Source: Paenibacillus xylanilyticus (GTDB lineage Bacteria > Bacillota > Bacilli > Paenibacillales > Paenibacillaceae). From it: a stretch of DNA of 51,387 bases. The notes under the pieces were generated by a model. That model was not told where the DNA came from. It saw nothing but the letters and a program-made list of their open reading frames with translations, and searched no databases. The translations under genes and the position numbers were made by a program. Location of the stretch: contig NZ_JABMCB010000121.1 of the NCBI RefSeq assembly GCF_013359935.1, positions 1-51,387 of the forward strand. The letters are read 5' to 3'. Of the stretch, positions 14,944 through 21,626 are shown one piece after another (the stretch's first letter is position 1; each line of letters opens with the position of its first letter).

Positions 14944-15249
14944 ATGGAACTTGAAGCGAATCAAATCGAAGTAGGAAAACAGTACATTCTTATCGAGGAA
15001 CCCTTCAATGGGGCCATTGTAACTATATTACATGACGAAAAAGGAAAATCCCCTAATTGGCTAGGTTGGATAGTACGAGTGGATAAGAATATCGCTGGGA
15101 TTGAACACCCAATTGGCAAGGAAATCACTGTTGGTTGGAATAAGGAATACAAACATTATTGTCCTGCTAAGTTTTACGCTTTGGAAGTAGAATCACCACT
15201 GGTTGAAAGTCTTGTAACAAAAAAGAATTCGATCAGATCGGAGGCGTAA
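14944..15249 (+). CDS. hypothetical protein
   Basis: A 101-aa, beta-rich protein (EANQIEVGKQYILIEEPFNG, then LGWIVRVDKNIAGIEHP) is reminiscent of small SH3-like barrels but not assignable. It has its own 60-bp leader and a GAAGGGAG ribosome site 6 nt before the ATG. Confidence 0.65.
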   Translation: MELEANQIEVGKQYILIEEPFNGAIVTILHDEKGKSPNWLGWIVRVDKNIAGIEHPIGKEITVGWNKEYKHYCPAKFYALEVESPLVESLVTKKNSIRSEA

Positions 15250-15255
15250 GAAAAA

Positions 15256-15657
15256 ATGAGAATCGCCGGCTATCCAATTCCCGTCACTTGCTCTTACTGC
15301 AGTAGTGACGTTATCTATACCAGCAACGCTGTGATTTACGGCAAGGAGTATGGAAATGGCCGGGTGTATAAATGCACCGGCTGTGACGCTTATGTGGGCG
15401 TCCACACTGGGACGGATATCCCTTTGGGTCGCTTGGCCAACAAAGAACTGCGGCAGCTGAAAAAGCAATGTCATACCCTGTTTGACCCGGCGTGGAAGGG
15501 AAAGAAGGTCAGACGTCGCCAGGCATATAGCATTCTCGCCTATAAATTGAGCATTCCCGTCAACGAATGTCACTTCGGATGGTTTGATAAGGATCTGCTA
15601 CTTAAAGCCAATGAGATCCTGAAGCAGCCTAACTGGTATAAAGGAGAGATTGTATGA
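15256..15657 (+). CDS. DUF3268-family zinc-finger protein
   Basis: This 133-aa protein has a four-cysteine zinc site (Cys12, Cys15, Cys40, Cys43). It then carries the family signature YVGVHTGTDIPLGRLANKELRQLKK and a C-terminal CHFGWF. Proteins of this type occur in many phage early regions and their role is unknown; DNA binding is often assumed. It overlaps the next gene by 4 bp. Confidence 0.85.
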   Translation: MRIAGYPIPVTCSYCSSDVIYTSNAVIYGKEYGNGRVYKCTGCDAYVGVHTGTDIPLGRLANKELRQLKKQCHTLFDPAWKGKKVRRRQAYSILAYKLSIPVNECHFGWFDKDLLLKANEILKQPNWYKGEIV

Positions 15658-15893
15658 TGGCCATCTCACCAAAGGCGATTCGGTTGATCGATCGCGCACT
15701 TGCCCCGCTGATCAAGAGCGGCTGCAATATCGACAAAATCAAAATGGTTGCGGCTGCTGGTACGGAACTGGTGGAACAAGGATCGGTTGAGACGGAATTC
15801 GGTAAATTACGGGTGGAAGCAGGTATCCGCATACCGCGTGGCCGGGCTTACCTGATCGAAGATCGGTACCAGGGTTTCACGTGGGTACGCTAA
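15654..15893 (+). CDS. hypothetical protein
   Basis: This 79-aa product starts at an ATGATG preceded by AAAGGAGAG, coupled to the zinc-finger gene. It has an N-terminal helix and a C-terminal beta segment (KLRVEAGIRIPRGRAYLIEDRY). No family was recognised. Confidence 0.65.
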   Translation: MMAISPKAIRLIDRALAPLIKSGCNIDKIKMVAAAGTELVEQGSVETEFGKLRVEAGIRIPRGRAYLIEDRYQGFTWVR

Positions 15894-16021
15894 TTGATTA
15901 CCGGGTTGTCTACGATTCGTTGAAAGACATGCCCGCCGATTCTTGGAACCGGAGAATGACCCTGTTCGCAAAATTATTTGAATGGAAATTGAACGATATA
16001 AGGGAGGAAGAACAGTCATGA
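15881..16021 (+). CDS. small hypothetical protein
   Basis: A 46-aa ORF runs from GTG 15881, overlapping the previous gene by 13 bp and the next by 4 bp (ATGA). This chained architecture is usual in the region and supports it, but the ribosome site (CAGGG) is weak. Confidence 0.5.
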   Translation: MGTLIDYRVVYDSLKDMPADSWNRRMTLFAKLFEWKLNDIREEEQS

Positions 16022-16371
16022 GCATTAAACGAGATGTGAACGGATATAAGATTTTTGATTTACCAAGTGGAGGACAGTTGTTGTGGGCAGAGGAGGATTT
16101 GGTATTGTTCGCAAGACCGAACGAGAGTTGTACACCGCTGACGACTGAGTTTGACGATCATTATGACGAAATTATGGAAGCTTGGGAACATGCAGTTGTT
16201 GAACGTGATCGGCTCCTGCAGGAAAACAAACGCTATAAAGATGCATTAAGCCAGATATCACATGTGAAAGCAGGTATTCATACCGACCTTTATTGGAGAG
16301 GGACTGATGCCATATCGATTGCGCGTGAAGCACTGGCAGTGAGTCAGGAAGGAGAGGGGGAAACAGAATGA
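16018..16371 (+). CDS. hypothetical protein with coiled-coil segment
   Basis: The product is 117 aa from ATG 16018, after GGGAGG; a longer frame from 15982 lacks a site. A helical, heptad-like segment (EIMEAWEHAVVERDRLLQENKR) lies in the middle. Its function is unknown. It overlaps the YopX-like gene by 4 bp. Confidence 0.65.
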   Translation: MSIKRDVNGYKIFDLPSGGQLLWAEEDLVLFARPNESCTPLTTEFDDHYDEIMEAWEHAVVERDRLLQENKRYKDALSQISHVKAGIHTDLYWRGTDAISIAREALAVSQEGEGETE

Positions 16372-16847
16372 ATGAATTAAAAGCACCACGAGCATGGTAC
16401 AAACCGTTAAGCATCATGATCCAACCAAAACACGTAGAAAGCATCAACTTTGAAACGAAAGTAATCGGCGTGTACATGGAGATGGAAGGCAGAGGGTTTC
16501 ATCGTCTCCGGCTGAGTGATTTCGAATTGATGTGGCCAACTGGAGTTAAGGACCAAACAGGAACATCAATATATGAAAGGGATATTGCTGAACAAACGTA
16601 TCATGTCTCATTCGGCAATGTTCATGAAGGAACAGAGGGATCGTATGACGGTCACCATATTGGTGAGGTGGTCATAACCTCTCGGGGAGTCTGTTTGAGG
16701 AATCCGTTGCATTATTCAATGGACACTGATGAAACAAAGGTAGTTAAAGCCTATAAGCAAGTGGCGGGTTATCGAACTAAAGTGATCGGCAACATATATG
16801 AAAATCCACATCTATTAGATTTATCTAATGAAAAACTGCCATGTTGA
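16368..16847 (+). CDS. YopX-family phage protein
   Basis: This 159-aa protein matches the YopX pattern: an N-terminal AWYKP, then LMWPTGVKDQTGTSIYERDI in place of the usual [20 protein letters not shown], and C-terminal KVIGNIYENPHLL. YopX proteins are common accessory phage proteins whose biochemical role is unresolved. GGAGAGGGGG precedes the coupled ATG. Confidence 0.85.
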   Translation: MNELKAPRAWYKPLSIMIQPKHVESINFETKVIGVYMEMEGRGFHRLRLSDFELMWPTGVKDQTGTSIYERDIAEQTYHVSFGNVHEGTEGSYDGHHIGEVVITSRGVCLRNPLHYSMDTDETKVVKAYKQVAGYRTKVIGNIYENPHLLDLSNEKLPC

Positions 16848-17119
16848 TTAACTTTAGACAGACATTCTCCCCAACGCAAAATGAGATACAAAAAGCACTA
16901 AATTTTGTGGAGTCTGTCCGGCGAAAAAATAACCAGTTTCTTGTTGATCAGGGTTTTAAAGAAGACGAAATCAATCTTCTATATGATCTTGAAGGACATG
17001 AGACAATGCACCTTCGTACATTTGAATCTTACGAGAGTCGAGTGTATTTACTGAAAAACGGTATCGCAACAGTGGAACAAGTCAAAAGAGATATCCAAGC
17101 CTGGAGGGATCGAGGATGA
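16841..17119 (+). CDS. hypothetical protein
   Basis: This 92-aa, soluble, helical protein has no recognised domain. It overlaps the YopX-like gene by 7 bp and the LexA-like gene by 4 bp. Its ribosome site is weak, so expression probably depends on coupling. Confidence 0.6.
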   Translation: MLINFRQTFSPTQNEIQKALNFVESVRRKNNQFLVDQGFKEDEINLLYDLEGHETMHLRTFESYESRVYLLKNGIATVEQVKRDIQAWRDRG

Positions 17120-17490
17120 CAACAAAAACAACATTGGAAAAGCCACTACGGCGCCGGCAGCAGGATGTCTATGATTTTGTCAGGTTATTCATCGAAGAGA
17201 AAGGGTACAGCCCAACGATTCGTGAAATTGCCGAAGGGATCATGCTGGCTTCAGCATCTACTGTTCATACACATGTCAATTCACTTATACGTAAGGGTTA
17301 CTTAACCCAGTCATCTAGTGGTGTTCGTACCTTGGCATTGACGAAGAAAGGTAAACAACCAAAGGTTGTGACTCAGGCGGGCATCCTGAAATGGATTAAA
17401 GAAAAGGGTAACGATCACCAACATGATTCGGAAATAGCTGCTTTGCTGATTGACCTGCAAGAAAGTATTCAAACGGGGAGGATCTGCTGA
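17116..17490 (+). CDS. LexA N-terminal-like winged-helix protein without peptidase domain
   Basis: This 124-aa protein has the LexA DNA-binding pattern RRQQDVYDFVRLFIEEKGYSPTIREIAEG followed by STVHTHVNSLIRKGYL. It ends where LexA would continue into the S24 peptidase; instead there is a short helical tail. It therefore cannot self-cleave. It may bind LexA-like boxes or phage-specific sites and modulate SOS or middle genes. It is coupled to both neighbours. Confidence 0.8.
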   Translation: MTTKTTLEKPLRRRQQDVYDFVRLFIEEKGYSPTIREIAEGIMLASASTVHTHVNSLIRKGYLTQSSSGVRTLALTKKGKQPKVVTQAGILKWIKEKGNDHQHDSEIAALLIDLQESIQTGRIC

Positions 17491-17666
17491 TGGATTACAG
17501 AAGCGTGAAGACGGAAACGTGGACAAAGGAACGGATAGAACAACACCTGAAGGCAATTGGGGCTGAGCATCCACCAGAACGTCCCAGCAAAGGACCAAAG
17601 AGTGTAACGGCACCAAGGCAATTAAACGGCAGCCAGAAGTACAGCAGACGCGGAGGTGAATGGTAG
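17490..17666 (+). CDS. small hypothetical protein
   Basis: A 58-aa ORF overlaps the preceding stop by one base (TGATG) with GGGGAGGA upstream. The product is basic and Pro/Ser-rich at its C-terminus (PPERPSKGPKSVTAPRQ). No family was recognised. Confidence 0.6.
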   Translation: MDYRSVKTETWTKERIEQHLKAIGAEHPPERPSKGPKSVTAPRQLNGSQKYSRRGGEW

Positions 17667-17794
17667 GTTTGCAAAGAGATCATAGAGCATTGCTTTTGGA
17701 ATACGGTTATCCGGAAGAACTGGTAAGTGGATGGAGTGCTGAAGACTGTGAAGCGGAGTGGGATCAGTTCTGCAGTAAAGTCATTCCGGAATAA
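17660..17794 (+). CDS. small acidic hypothetical protein
   Basis: A 44-aa ORF overlaps the previous gene by 7 bp. The start may be ATG 17660 or TTG 17669, the latter being better placed after GGAGGTG. Its tryptophans and acidic residues (SGWSAEDCEAEWDQF) suggest a small folded domain. The function is unknown. It is the last gene before a strong hairpin. Confidence 0.55.
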   Translation: MVGLQRDHRALLLEYGYPEELVSGWSAEDCEAEWDQFCSKVIPE

Positions 17795-17798
17795 CAAA

Positions 17799-17833
17799 TA
17801 TCCCCCGCGAGCTTGGCGGCCAGGCGGGGGATA
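17799..17833 (+). terminator. strong hairpin ending the early operon
   Basis: TATCCCCCGC and GCGGGGGATA form a perfect 10-bp stem with a 15-nt loop, 5 nt after a stop codon. No good T-run follows, so it may need a factor or act as a processing barrier. Confidence 0.5.
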
Positions 17834-17899
17834 GGATGGTTGATATTTCCTCATTCCTCTTGACATTATACAGGATAAAGGGGAATGAGGGGAATGGCT

Positions 17900-18397
17900 A
17901 TGGTATGGGGAGGACTTTGGGAACAAACAGAACTCTTTGCAAAGGCATCTAAAGAGGAGATCCAACAAGCGGAATTCTACCTCGATAAATATAAAATGAT
18001 GTGCTTGTTCATGGAGGATTTTGAAAATCATCAAAAGGAAATGGCGCAGGTTGCAGTTGATGGTGAAGTAGCTCGACGTATCGATCAGGAAGATTTGCAC
18101 GCTGATAAGACTGCGAACGCGGTAATCTTGCAAGAGAAACAGCAATGGGTCTACTCGCAGTATAAGATCTTCACTGCTCTTATTGAAAGAGCTCACAAAC
18201 AGATCCTGGATCCAGAAGAACGGGAAGCAATTGATATTCGCTTCATTAAGGGATTCTCCCGTAAGGAGACAATTCTCTTTATGAGAAAAGGTGTGGCAGC
18301 CAGTACCGTGGACCGCCGCATCGAGGCCGGAATCAAGTCTATTGCTAACTCGTTAAAGCTAACTGGATTCTATGATTACATCAAGCAACAATTCTGA
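17900..18397 (+). CDS. ArpU-like late transcription regulator
   Basis: The product is 165 aa from ATG 17900 (GAGGGG 7 nt upstream; two earlier in-frame ATGs lie on that site). A C-terminal sigma-70 region-4-like HTH (FIKGFSRKETILFMRKGVAASTVDRRIEAGIKSIA) and an N-terminal helical domain are typical of ArpU-family regulators, which activate packaging and lysis genes in Gram-positive phages. It lies at the boundary between early genes and the middle/late region, just upstream of a new promoter. Confidence 0.8.
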   Translation: MVWGGLWEQTELFAKASKEEIQQAEFYLDKYKMMCLFMEDFENHQKEMAQVAVDGEVARRIDQEDLHADKTANAVILQEKQQWVYSQYKIFTALIERAHKQILDPEEREAIDIRFIKGFSRKETILFMRKGVAASTVDRRIEAGIKSIANSLKLTGFYDYIKQQF

Positions 18398-18445
18398 CGA
18401 CAAAGTGGGGGAAAGCGGTGAATTTAGAGGTATTATGAACACCAC

Positions 18446-18475
18446 TTGACCATTTTTCCCTGGTATATTTGTAAT
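18446..18475 (+). promoter_or_regulatory. promoter TTGACC-N18-TGTAAT
   Basis: A good -35 and -10 pair lies about 50 bp after the ArpU-like gene and about 10 bp before a nested hairpin with T-run. The same -35 and spacing occur at 20291 and 21627. Confidence 0.6.
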
Positions 18476-18485
18476 GTGGAAATCG

Positions 18486-18556
18486 GGCGAGAATGAAACG
18501 CACAGCCGCAAAACGCGGCATATGACTGGGGCGTTCCTCTTCTCGTCTTTTTCTAT
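18486..18556 (+). ncRNA. candidate short structured RNA / leader terminator
   Basis: Starting about 4 bp after the predicted transcription start, three nested stems are seen: GGCGAGAA with TTCTCGTC (18486-18493/18540-18547), AACGC with GCGTT, and GCCGC with GCGGC around AAAAC (18505-18519). TCTTTTTCTATT follows. A transcript from the promoter would be about 70 nt and end here unless anti-terminated. The remaining gap to 18640 has no gene with a ribosome site. It is either a small RNA or an attenuator of the downstream region. Confidence 0.5.
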
Positions 18557-18639
18557 TCCAATCAATATACGACCAGTAAGCCGCACGGCACAGCACATGC
18601 AGCGCGTGGTCAACATTAAATAACTGGAGGGATTCACAT

Positions 18640-18864
18640 ATGAAACCATCAATCGGACGTACAGTACATTATCAACGCTATGGTACCCCAGGCGGCGAGT
18701 ATAAAAGTGAACCGAGCGCAGCGATCATTACTGAGGTTGTTAATGAGGATACAGGCATTGTGCATATGACAGTTCTTAATCCGACAGGCTTCCACTTTAA
18801 CAGAGACGTACCGTTCTCCGAGGTTCCGAAACCTGGACATTGGAACTGGCCACCAAGGGTGTAA
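18640..18864 (+). CDS. conserved-looking small phage protein
   Basis: This 74-aa protein begins MKPSIGRTVHYQRYGTPGGE and ends PKPGHWNWPPRV, a pattern I associate with a widespread small phage protein of unknown function. It has a beta-rich, single-domain look. CTGGAGGG precedes the ATG. It stands alone between leaders, downstream of the ArpU-region promoter. Confidence 0.75.
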   Translation: MKPSIGRTVHYQRYGTPGGEYKSEPSAAIITEVVNEDTGIVHMTVLNPTGFHFNRDVPFSEVPKPGHWNWPPRV

Positions 18865-18960
18865 TCATTCCGTTGGTTTTAACGAGATGATCATGTTGAG
18901 ACAGTACTCGGCATGATGCGGTAGCAAGGAAAGTTTTACTTTGGAGGGAGGAGTAAACTG

Positions 18961-19290
18961 ATGGATCAGTGTTCACGATGTGATAACAACGAAGTTGCCC
19001 TAACCGATAACTTTTGCAAAGTCTGTGGTTTGGATTTGAAAGCCGCCGCGGGAACGACGGCTACGGATCAAAAAACACCAATAATGATAAATATCAATAT
19101 TGCTCCGCATGAGGGAGCTGCAGAGAGCCTTGAGAAGTTTGTCCAAAAACTTCAGGAGCCAGAAACTAAAGAACTTTATTATGAAATATTAAATAACGCC
19201 ATTTCCACTGCAATCAATTCATACAATAAACAAATGATTAATAAGAAGGTTCCAATTAATCCTCGTGCGGAGTCTCGGATTCAGGAATGA
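18961..19290 (+). CDS. zinc-ribbon protein
   Basis: This 109-aa protein has an N-terminal zinc ribbon (Cys4, Cys7, Cys19, Cys22). A linker and an amphipathic helical C-terminal part (ESLEKFVQKLQEPETKELYYEILNNA) follow. GGGAGGAG precedes the ATG. It converges with, and overlaps by 35 bp, the minus-strand gene next to it. Its role is unknown. Confidence 0.7.
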   Translation: MDQCSRCDNNEVALTDNFCKVCGLDLKAAAGTTATDQKTPIMININIAPHEGAAESLEKFVQKLQEPETKELYYEILNNAISTAINSYNKQMINKKVPINPRAESRIQE

Positions 19291-19651
19291 ATCCAATTCT
19301 TCGTGCTGGACGATTAGGGTCTGATTTTGGGACAACTGTAATCAAGAAACTTAATTGACTGACATGCTGCACCAATTGAGACCATTGACCGTTAACGTGC
19401 CCATAGAAGAACATCAAGGATGGATTATGAAATCCGATTTCTGTGACATTCATTAAAACGGATTGACCGAATGATGCGAGTTGTATAGCTATCTCTTCAC
19501 TCTCATTCAATTCATCTTCAAATGCTTTAATTTGGGCCATCAGGATATCGTATTGATTATCTGCCAGTTTAGGGTCTCTCAGGGATGCAAGAGCAATATC
19601 ACCAATAAGATCATTTTTCCTCTTAGGCAAAAAATCTTCCGCATTATACAT
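19256..19651 (-). CDS. DUF6173-like protein
   Basis: This 131-aa minus-strand gene overlaps convergently with the zinc-ribbon gene. The product contains DILMAQIKAFEDELNESEE, then IGFHNPSLMFFYGHVNG and QLVQHVSQLSFLITVVP, a pattern I associate with DUF6173 proteins often found in prophages. AGAGAGGAAG lies upstream. Being opposite to its neighbours, it may be expressed in the lysogen as a moron gene. The function is unknown. Confidence 0.75.
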   Translation of the reverse strand: MYNAEDFLPKRKNDLIGDIALASLRDPKLADNQYDILMAQIKAFEDELNESEEIAIQLASFGQSVLMNVTEIGFHNPSLMFFYGHVNGQWSQLVQHVSQLSFLITVVPKSDPNRPARRIGFIPESETPHED

Positions 19652-19747
19652 CTAAAACTTCCTCTCTTTTTGAAATGGTGTGCGCAAACTCCATTTTAGC
19701 AGAAAGAATGAGGATAGACAGTAAACGGTGATCTGCATGAAGGTAAT

Positions 19748-19790
19748 TTCTCCCTGGTGTCGAATTAAGACATATCACACCAAGGGAGAG
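19748..19790 (+). promoter_or_regulatory. hairpin masking the ribosome site
   Basis: TTCTCCCTGGTGT (19748-19760) pairs with ACACCAAGGGAGAG (19777-19790) with one bulged A and one G-T pair. The right arm is the AAGGGAGAG ribosome site of the gene starting at 19799, so that site is closed in this fold. Confidence 0.55.
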
Positions 19791-19798
19791 ATGCCAGA

Positions 19799-20215
19799 AT
19801 GAAGTACAAGCGCGACATTACGACTGTTGAAGAGATAAGCAGCCTTGAACCGGAAACATTGAACCACGTTCTTTCAGAGATAGGCTATGATCCTAGTGCC
19901 GGAGACTTCTTTTTTATAAAGAGTGATCCGAATAAAGTCCATATCATTGAAAATGTTGATCCAGAAAATAGATCAGTGCTTTACTATAACGACGGTAAAA
20001 CAATCAATGTGGATGAAACATTACCATTATTCTCAGCAGGAACATTAATTCAGATACTTGGTGTTCACCAGTCAGTTGATCTTCGAGATATGAAAGGCAG
20101 CTGGTTATTGATCTTTGATGATCGGAAGGTAATTGAATCAGAGGATGGGGAGCTGCTCGTTTCATTTCTATGGAGAGCACTTCAAATCTTGGTTGCCGAG
20201 AACATTTTAGAGTAA
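19799..20215 (+). CDS. hypothetical protein with hairpin-controlled start
   Basis: This 138-aa acidic protein has a mixed alpha/beta look (RSVLYYNDGKTINVDETLP, SWLLIFDDRKV). No family was recognised. It diverges from the DUF6173-like gene and has its own leader and terminator, so it is a single-gene transcription unit. The ribosome site is sequestered in a 12-bp hairpin, implying conditional translation. Confidence 0.7.
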   Translation: MKYKRDITTVEEISSLEPETLNHVLSEIGYDPSAGDFFFIKSDPNKVHIIENVDPENRSVLYYNDGKTINVDETLPLFSAGTLIQILGVHQSVDLRDMKGSWLLIFDDRKVIESEDGELLVSFLWRALQILVAENILE

Positions 20216-20246
20216 ATGTGATTTAGCGAGGAAATAAGAGGAATCG

Positions 20247-20284
20247 ACGGGTTAGTTCTGCATGATCAGGGCTCACCCGTTTTA
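20247..20284 (+). terminator. terminator
   Basis: ACGGGT/ACCCGT encloses a second stem AGTTCTG/CAGGGCT (two G-T pairs) and is followed by TTTATGATTCTT. It ends the transcript of the preceding gene. Confidence 0.6.
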
Positions 20285-20290
20285 TGATTC

Positions 20291-20320
20291 TTGACCCAGA
20301 TTTCGCATCATCAGTAAAAT
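20291..20320 (+). promoter_or_regulatory. promoter TTGACC-N18-TAAAAT
   Basis: A clear -35/-10 pair lies immediately after a terminator and reads toward the 21-bp repeats and the small Cys-rich gene. It shares its -35 and 18-bp spacing with the promoter at 18446. Confidence 0.55.
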
Positions 20321-20424
20321 GGTCTTGTTCTTCCTCTATAGTAACAAAGTACGTATGCTTTTAAAGCAAAGAGCGCAGCGCATTTGCTGCGGACGGTACG
20401 GACGCCATTCTTTTAAAGCGTCAT

Positions 20425-20544
20425 ATGAATCGCCAAAACCGTCATTTTATAGACAGAAACCGTAATTCAAATAGCCAAAATCGTACATATCAAAGCCAAA
20501 GTCGTTCCTTCACTGGATCGGCTTTTTTTCATTGGAGGAATTGA
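20425..20544 (+). CDS. doubtful ORF over a 21-bp repeat
   Basis: A 39-aa frame rich in Asn, Arg, Gln and Ser (heptad-like NRQNR, DRNR, SQNR, SQSR) follows the promoter but has no ribosome site. A terminator-like hairpin lies in its 3' end. The 21-bp periodic DNA may be what matters; translation is uncertain. Confidence 0.25.
   Translation: MNRQNRHFIDRNRNSNSQNRTYQSQSRSFTGSAFFHWRN
20433..20505 (+). repeat. four 21-bp-spaced repeats (CCAAAAYCGT)
   Basis: Copies ending at 20442, 20463, 20484 and 20505 fit (G)CCAAAAYCGT with some variation, spaced exactly 21 bp, two helical turns. They lie downstream of a promoter and before a terminator. This suggests same-face protein binding, or a repeated peptide. 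Confidence 0.55.
20492..20529 (+). terminator. weak terminator after the repeats
   Basis: AAAGCC (20492-20497) and GGCTTT (20520-20525) flank a 22-nt loop and are followed by a T-run (TTTTTTTC). It lies between the repeats and the small Cys-rich gene. Confidence 0.4.
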
Positions 20545-20545
20545 A

Positions 20546-20674
20546 GTGGTCAGTAGACGAAGGAAGAAGAGACGGATCCGACCCAGAGAGCAGCCAGAGA
20601 AGTGCAAAGGTTGCGTATGGGGTAAATGGGATGGAGTGAAACAGTTCTGTAGTAGACCAAAATGTGTGAAATAG
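20546..20674 (+). CDS. small Arg-rich four-cysteine protein
   Basis: A 42-aa product starts at GTG after TTGGAGGAATTGAA. The N-terminus is extremely basic (SRRRKKRRIRPR) and a zinc knuckle is formed by Cys20, Cys23, Cys35 and Cys40 (CKGCVWGKWDGVKQFCSRPKC). This suggests a small nucleic-acid binding protein, perhaps an RNA-binding regulator in the manner of Com. The good ribosome site and paired cysteines make it credible although very short. Confidence 0.65.
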   Translation: MVSRRRKKRRIRPREQPEKCKGCVWGKWDGVKQFCSRPKCVK

Positions 20675-20677
20675 TTG

Positions 20678-20736
20678 TTGACATCTGAAAAAGTAAAGGT
20701 TGAGATAGTTCTATCAAACTAAAGGAGAGATAGAAC
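20678..20736 (+). promoter_or_regulatory. promoter with nested inverted repeats over the ribosome site
   Basis: TTGACA (20678-20683) is a consensus -35; the -10 is poor (TGAGAT or GATAGT). GATAG-TT-CTATC (20704-20715) is a small palindrome. Its right part GTTCTATC also pairs with GATAGAAC (20729-20736), which abuts the ATG and holds the AAAGGAGA site in the loop. The weak -10 plus palindrome suggests an activator, and the alternative pairings suggest translational control. Confidence 0.5.
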
Positions 20737-21222
20737 ATGAATGTTCGTCATGAATTGCAAGTAATCAATATTGTTGAAGTAGAAGGAGGGTACGCGGCAA
20801 CAATCCAAGGACTGGATGCTGAGCAAGGAAGGAAATTCGATGGTGTGGTTACTGTAGTCGATGGAGGAATTTATCGTGGTGATTTAGTAGATCCACGAAA
20901 AAATTCATTGTCGATGTCGATGATTACCATGATTAAGGCACGAGTAAATGAAATGATTAGATTTCAATTCTTCGTACTACCAAGGTTCGAATTATTGAAG
21001 CATGCAAAAGTTGAAGTCACTCGCATCCACACTAATGCAGTCATTGATAGCTTTGATGCCCAAGTTGAATTCAAGGTGGATGAATTCGAAATCTCTGGAG
21101 GAAGGCTTAAAGGGCCAATTAAGTTTAAGTTCGATGATCACACGGCTGATTTGATTTTAGCTGTTGGCTGCTTTGAGCATATGAGTGGACAGCACTTGTG
21201 GAAATTCTACTTTAGCAAATAA
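20737..21222 (+). CDS. hypothetical protein
   Basis: This 161-aa, beta-rich protein has no recognised domain. It forms a single-gene unit between a consensus -35 promoter and a terminator. Segments such as FDAQVEFKVDEFEISGGRLKG suggest a beta barrel. Its regulation by nested inverted repeats hints at a tightly controlled product. Confidence 0.7.
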   Translation: MNVRHELQVINIVEVEGGYAATIQGLDAEQGRKFDGVVTVVDGGIYRGDLVDPRKNSLSMSMITMIKARVNEMIRFQFFVLPRFELLKHAKVEVTRIHTNAVIDSFDAQVEFKVDEFEISGGRLKGPIKFKFDDHTADLILAVGCFEHMSGQHLWKFYFSK

Positions 21223-21227
21223 GCAGC

Positions 21228-21255
21228 AAGGCATCCTTCGGGGTGCTTTTTCTTT
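21228..21255 (+). terminator. terminator
   Basis: AGGCATCC-TTCG-GGGTGCT followed by TTTTCTTTT, directly after the stop codon of the preceding gene. It is a standard UUCG-loop intrinsic terminator. Confidence 0.8.
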
Positions 21256-21464
21256 TGCTCTCATATGATTGAATGTGCGCTGTTCTGAGCCTGTTTATAT
21301 GAGAATGTCCGTTTACAGGAATCATTCCATAGACGAGCGGAGAACAGCATCTGAGTGAGCGTATGAACGAATCTGATGGTCACCCAAACGTGGAAACCAA
21401 CTCAACTCAATTAGGGGGTTCTCGTTGCATTATGGCGGGGCCTCCTTTCGTTTGTTGAGATGGA

Positions 21465-21527
21465 TTACTTCTTGTGATTCAACCCGATGATAAAGATGGC
21501 GAGGAACAGCACGGCGGCTGTAGTCAT
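21465..21527 (-). CDS. hydrophobic toxin-like peptide
   Basis: A 20-aa minus-strand ORF (22 aa from an ATG six bases earlier) reads MTTAAVLFLAIFIIGLNHKK, one membrane helix with a basic C-terminus. GAAAGGAGTGA lies 9 nt before the ATG. The size and layout resemble holin-like/type I toxins of Gram-positive prophages. It lies in a 450-bp stretch (21256-21707) that otherwise has no gene. An antisense RNA from the opposite strand would be needed for a type I system and no clear promoter for it was identified. Confidence 0.5.
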   Translation of the reverse strand: MTTAAVLFLAIFIIGLNHKK

Positions 21528-21626
21528 TTGCATTCACTCCTTTCTCTGTGTCTAGCTGGAGTAACTATCGCTGCTTGGTATCAAATAGTTGGGGTGTCCT
21601 GAGGGTGAATTCTCTGAGACAACATT

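Noticed and set aside
18474..18623. Open frame starting in the -10 of the 18446 promoter
   Set aside because: No ribosome site, begins before the predicted transcript start, and runs through the hairpin-terminator; more likely chance.
20356..20466. 36-codon frame upstream of the 21-bp repeats
   Set aside because: No ribosome site and no recognisable protein features.
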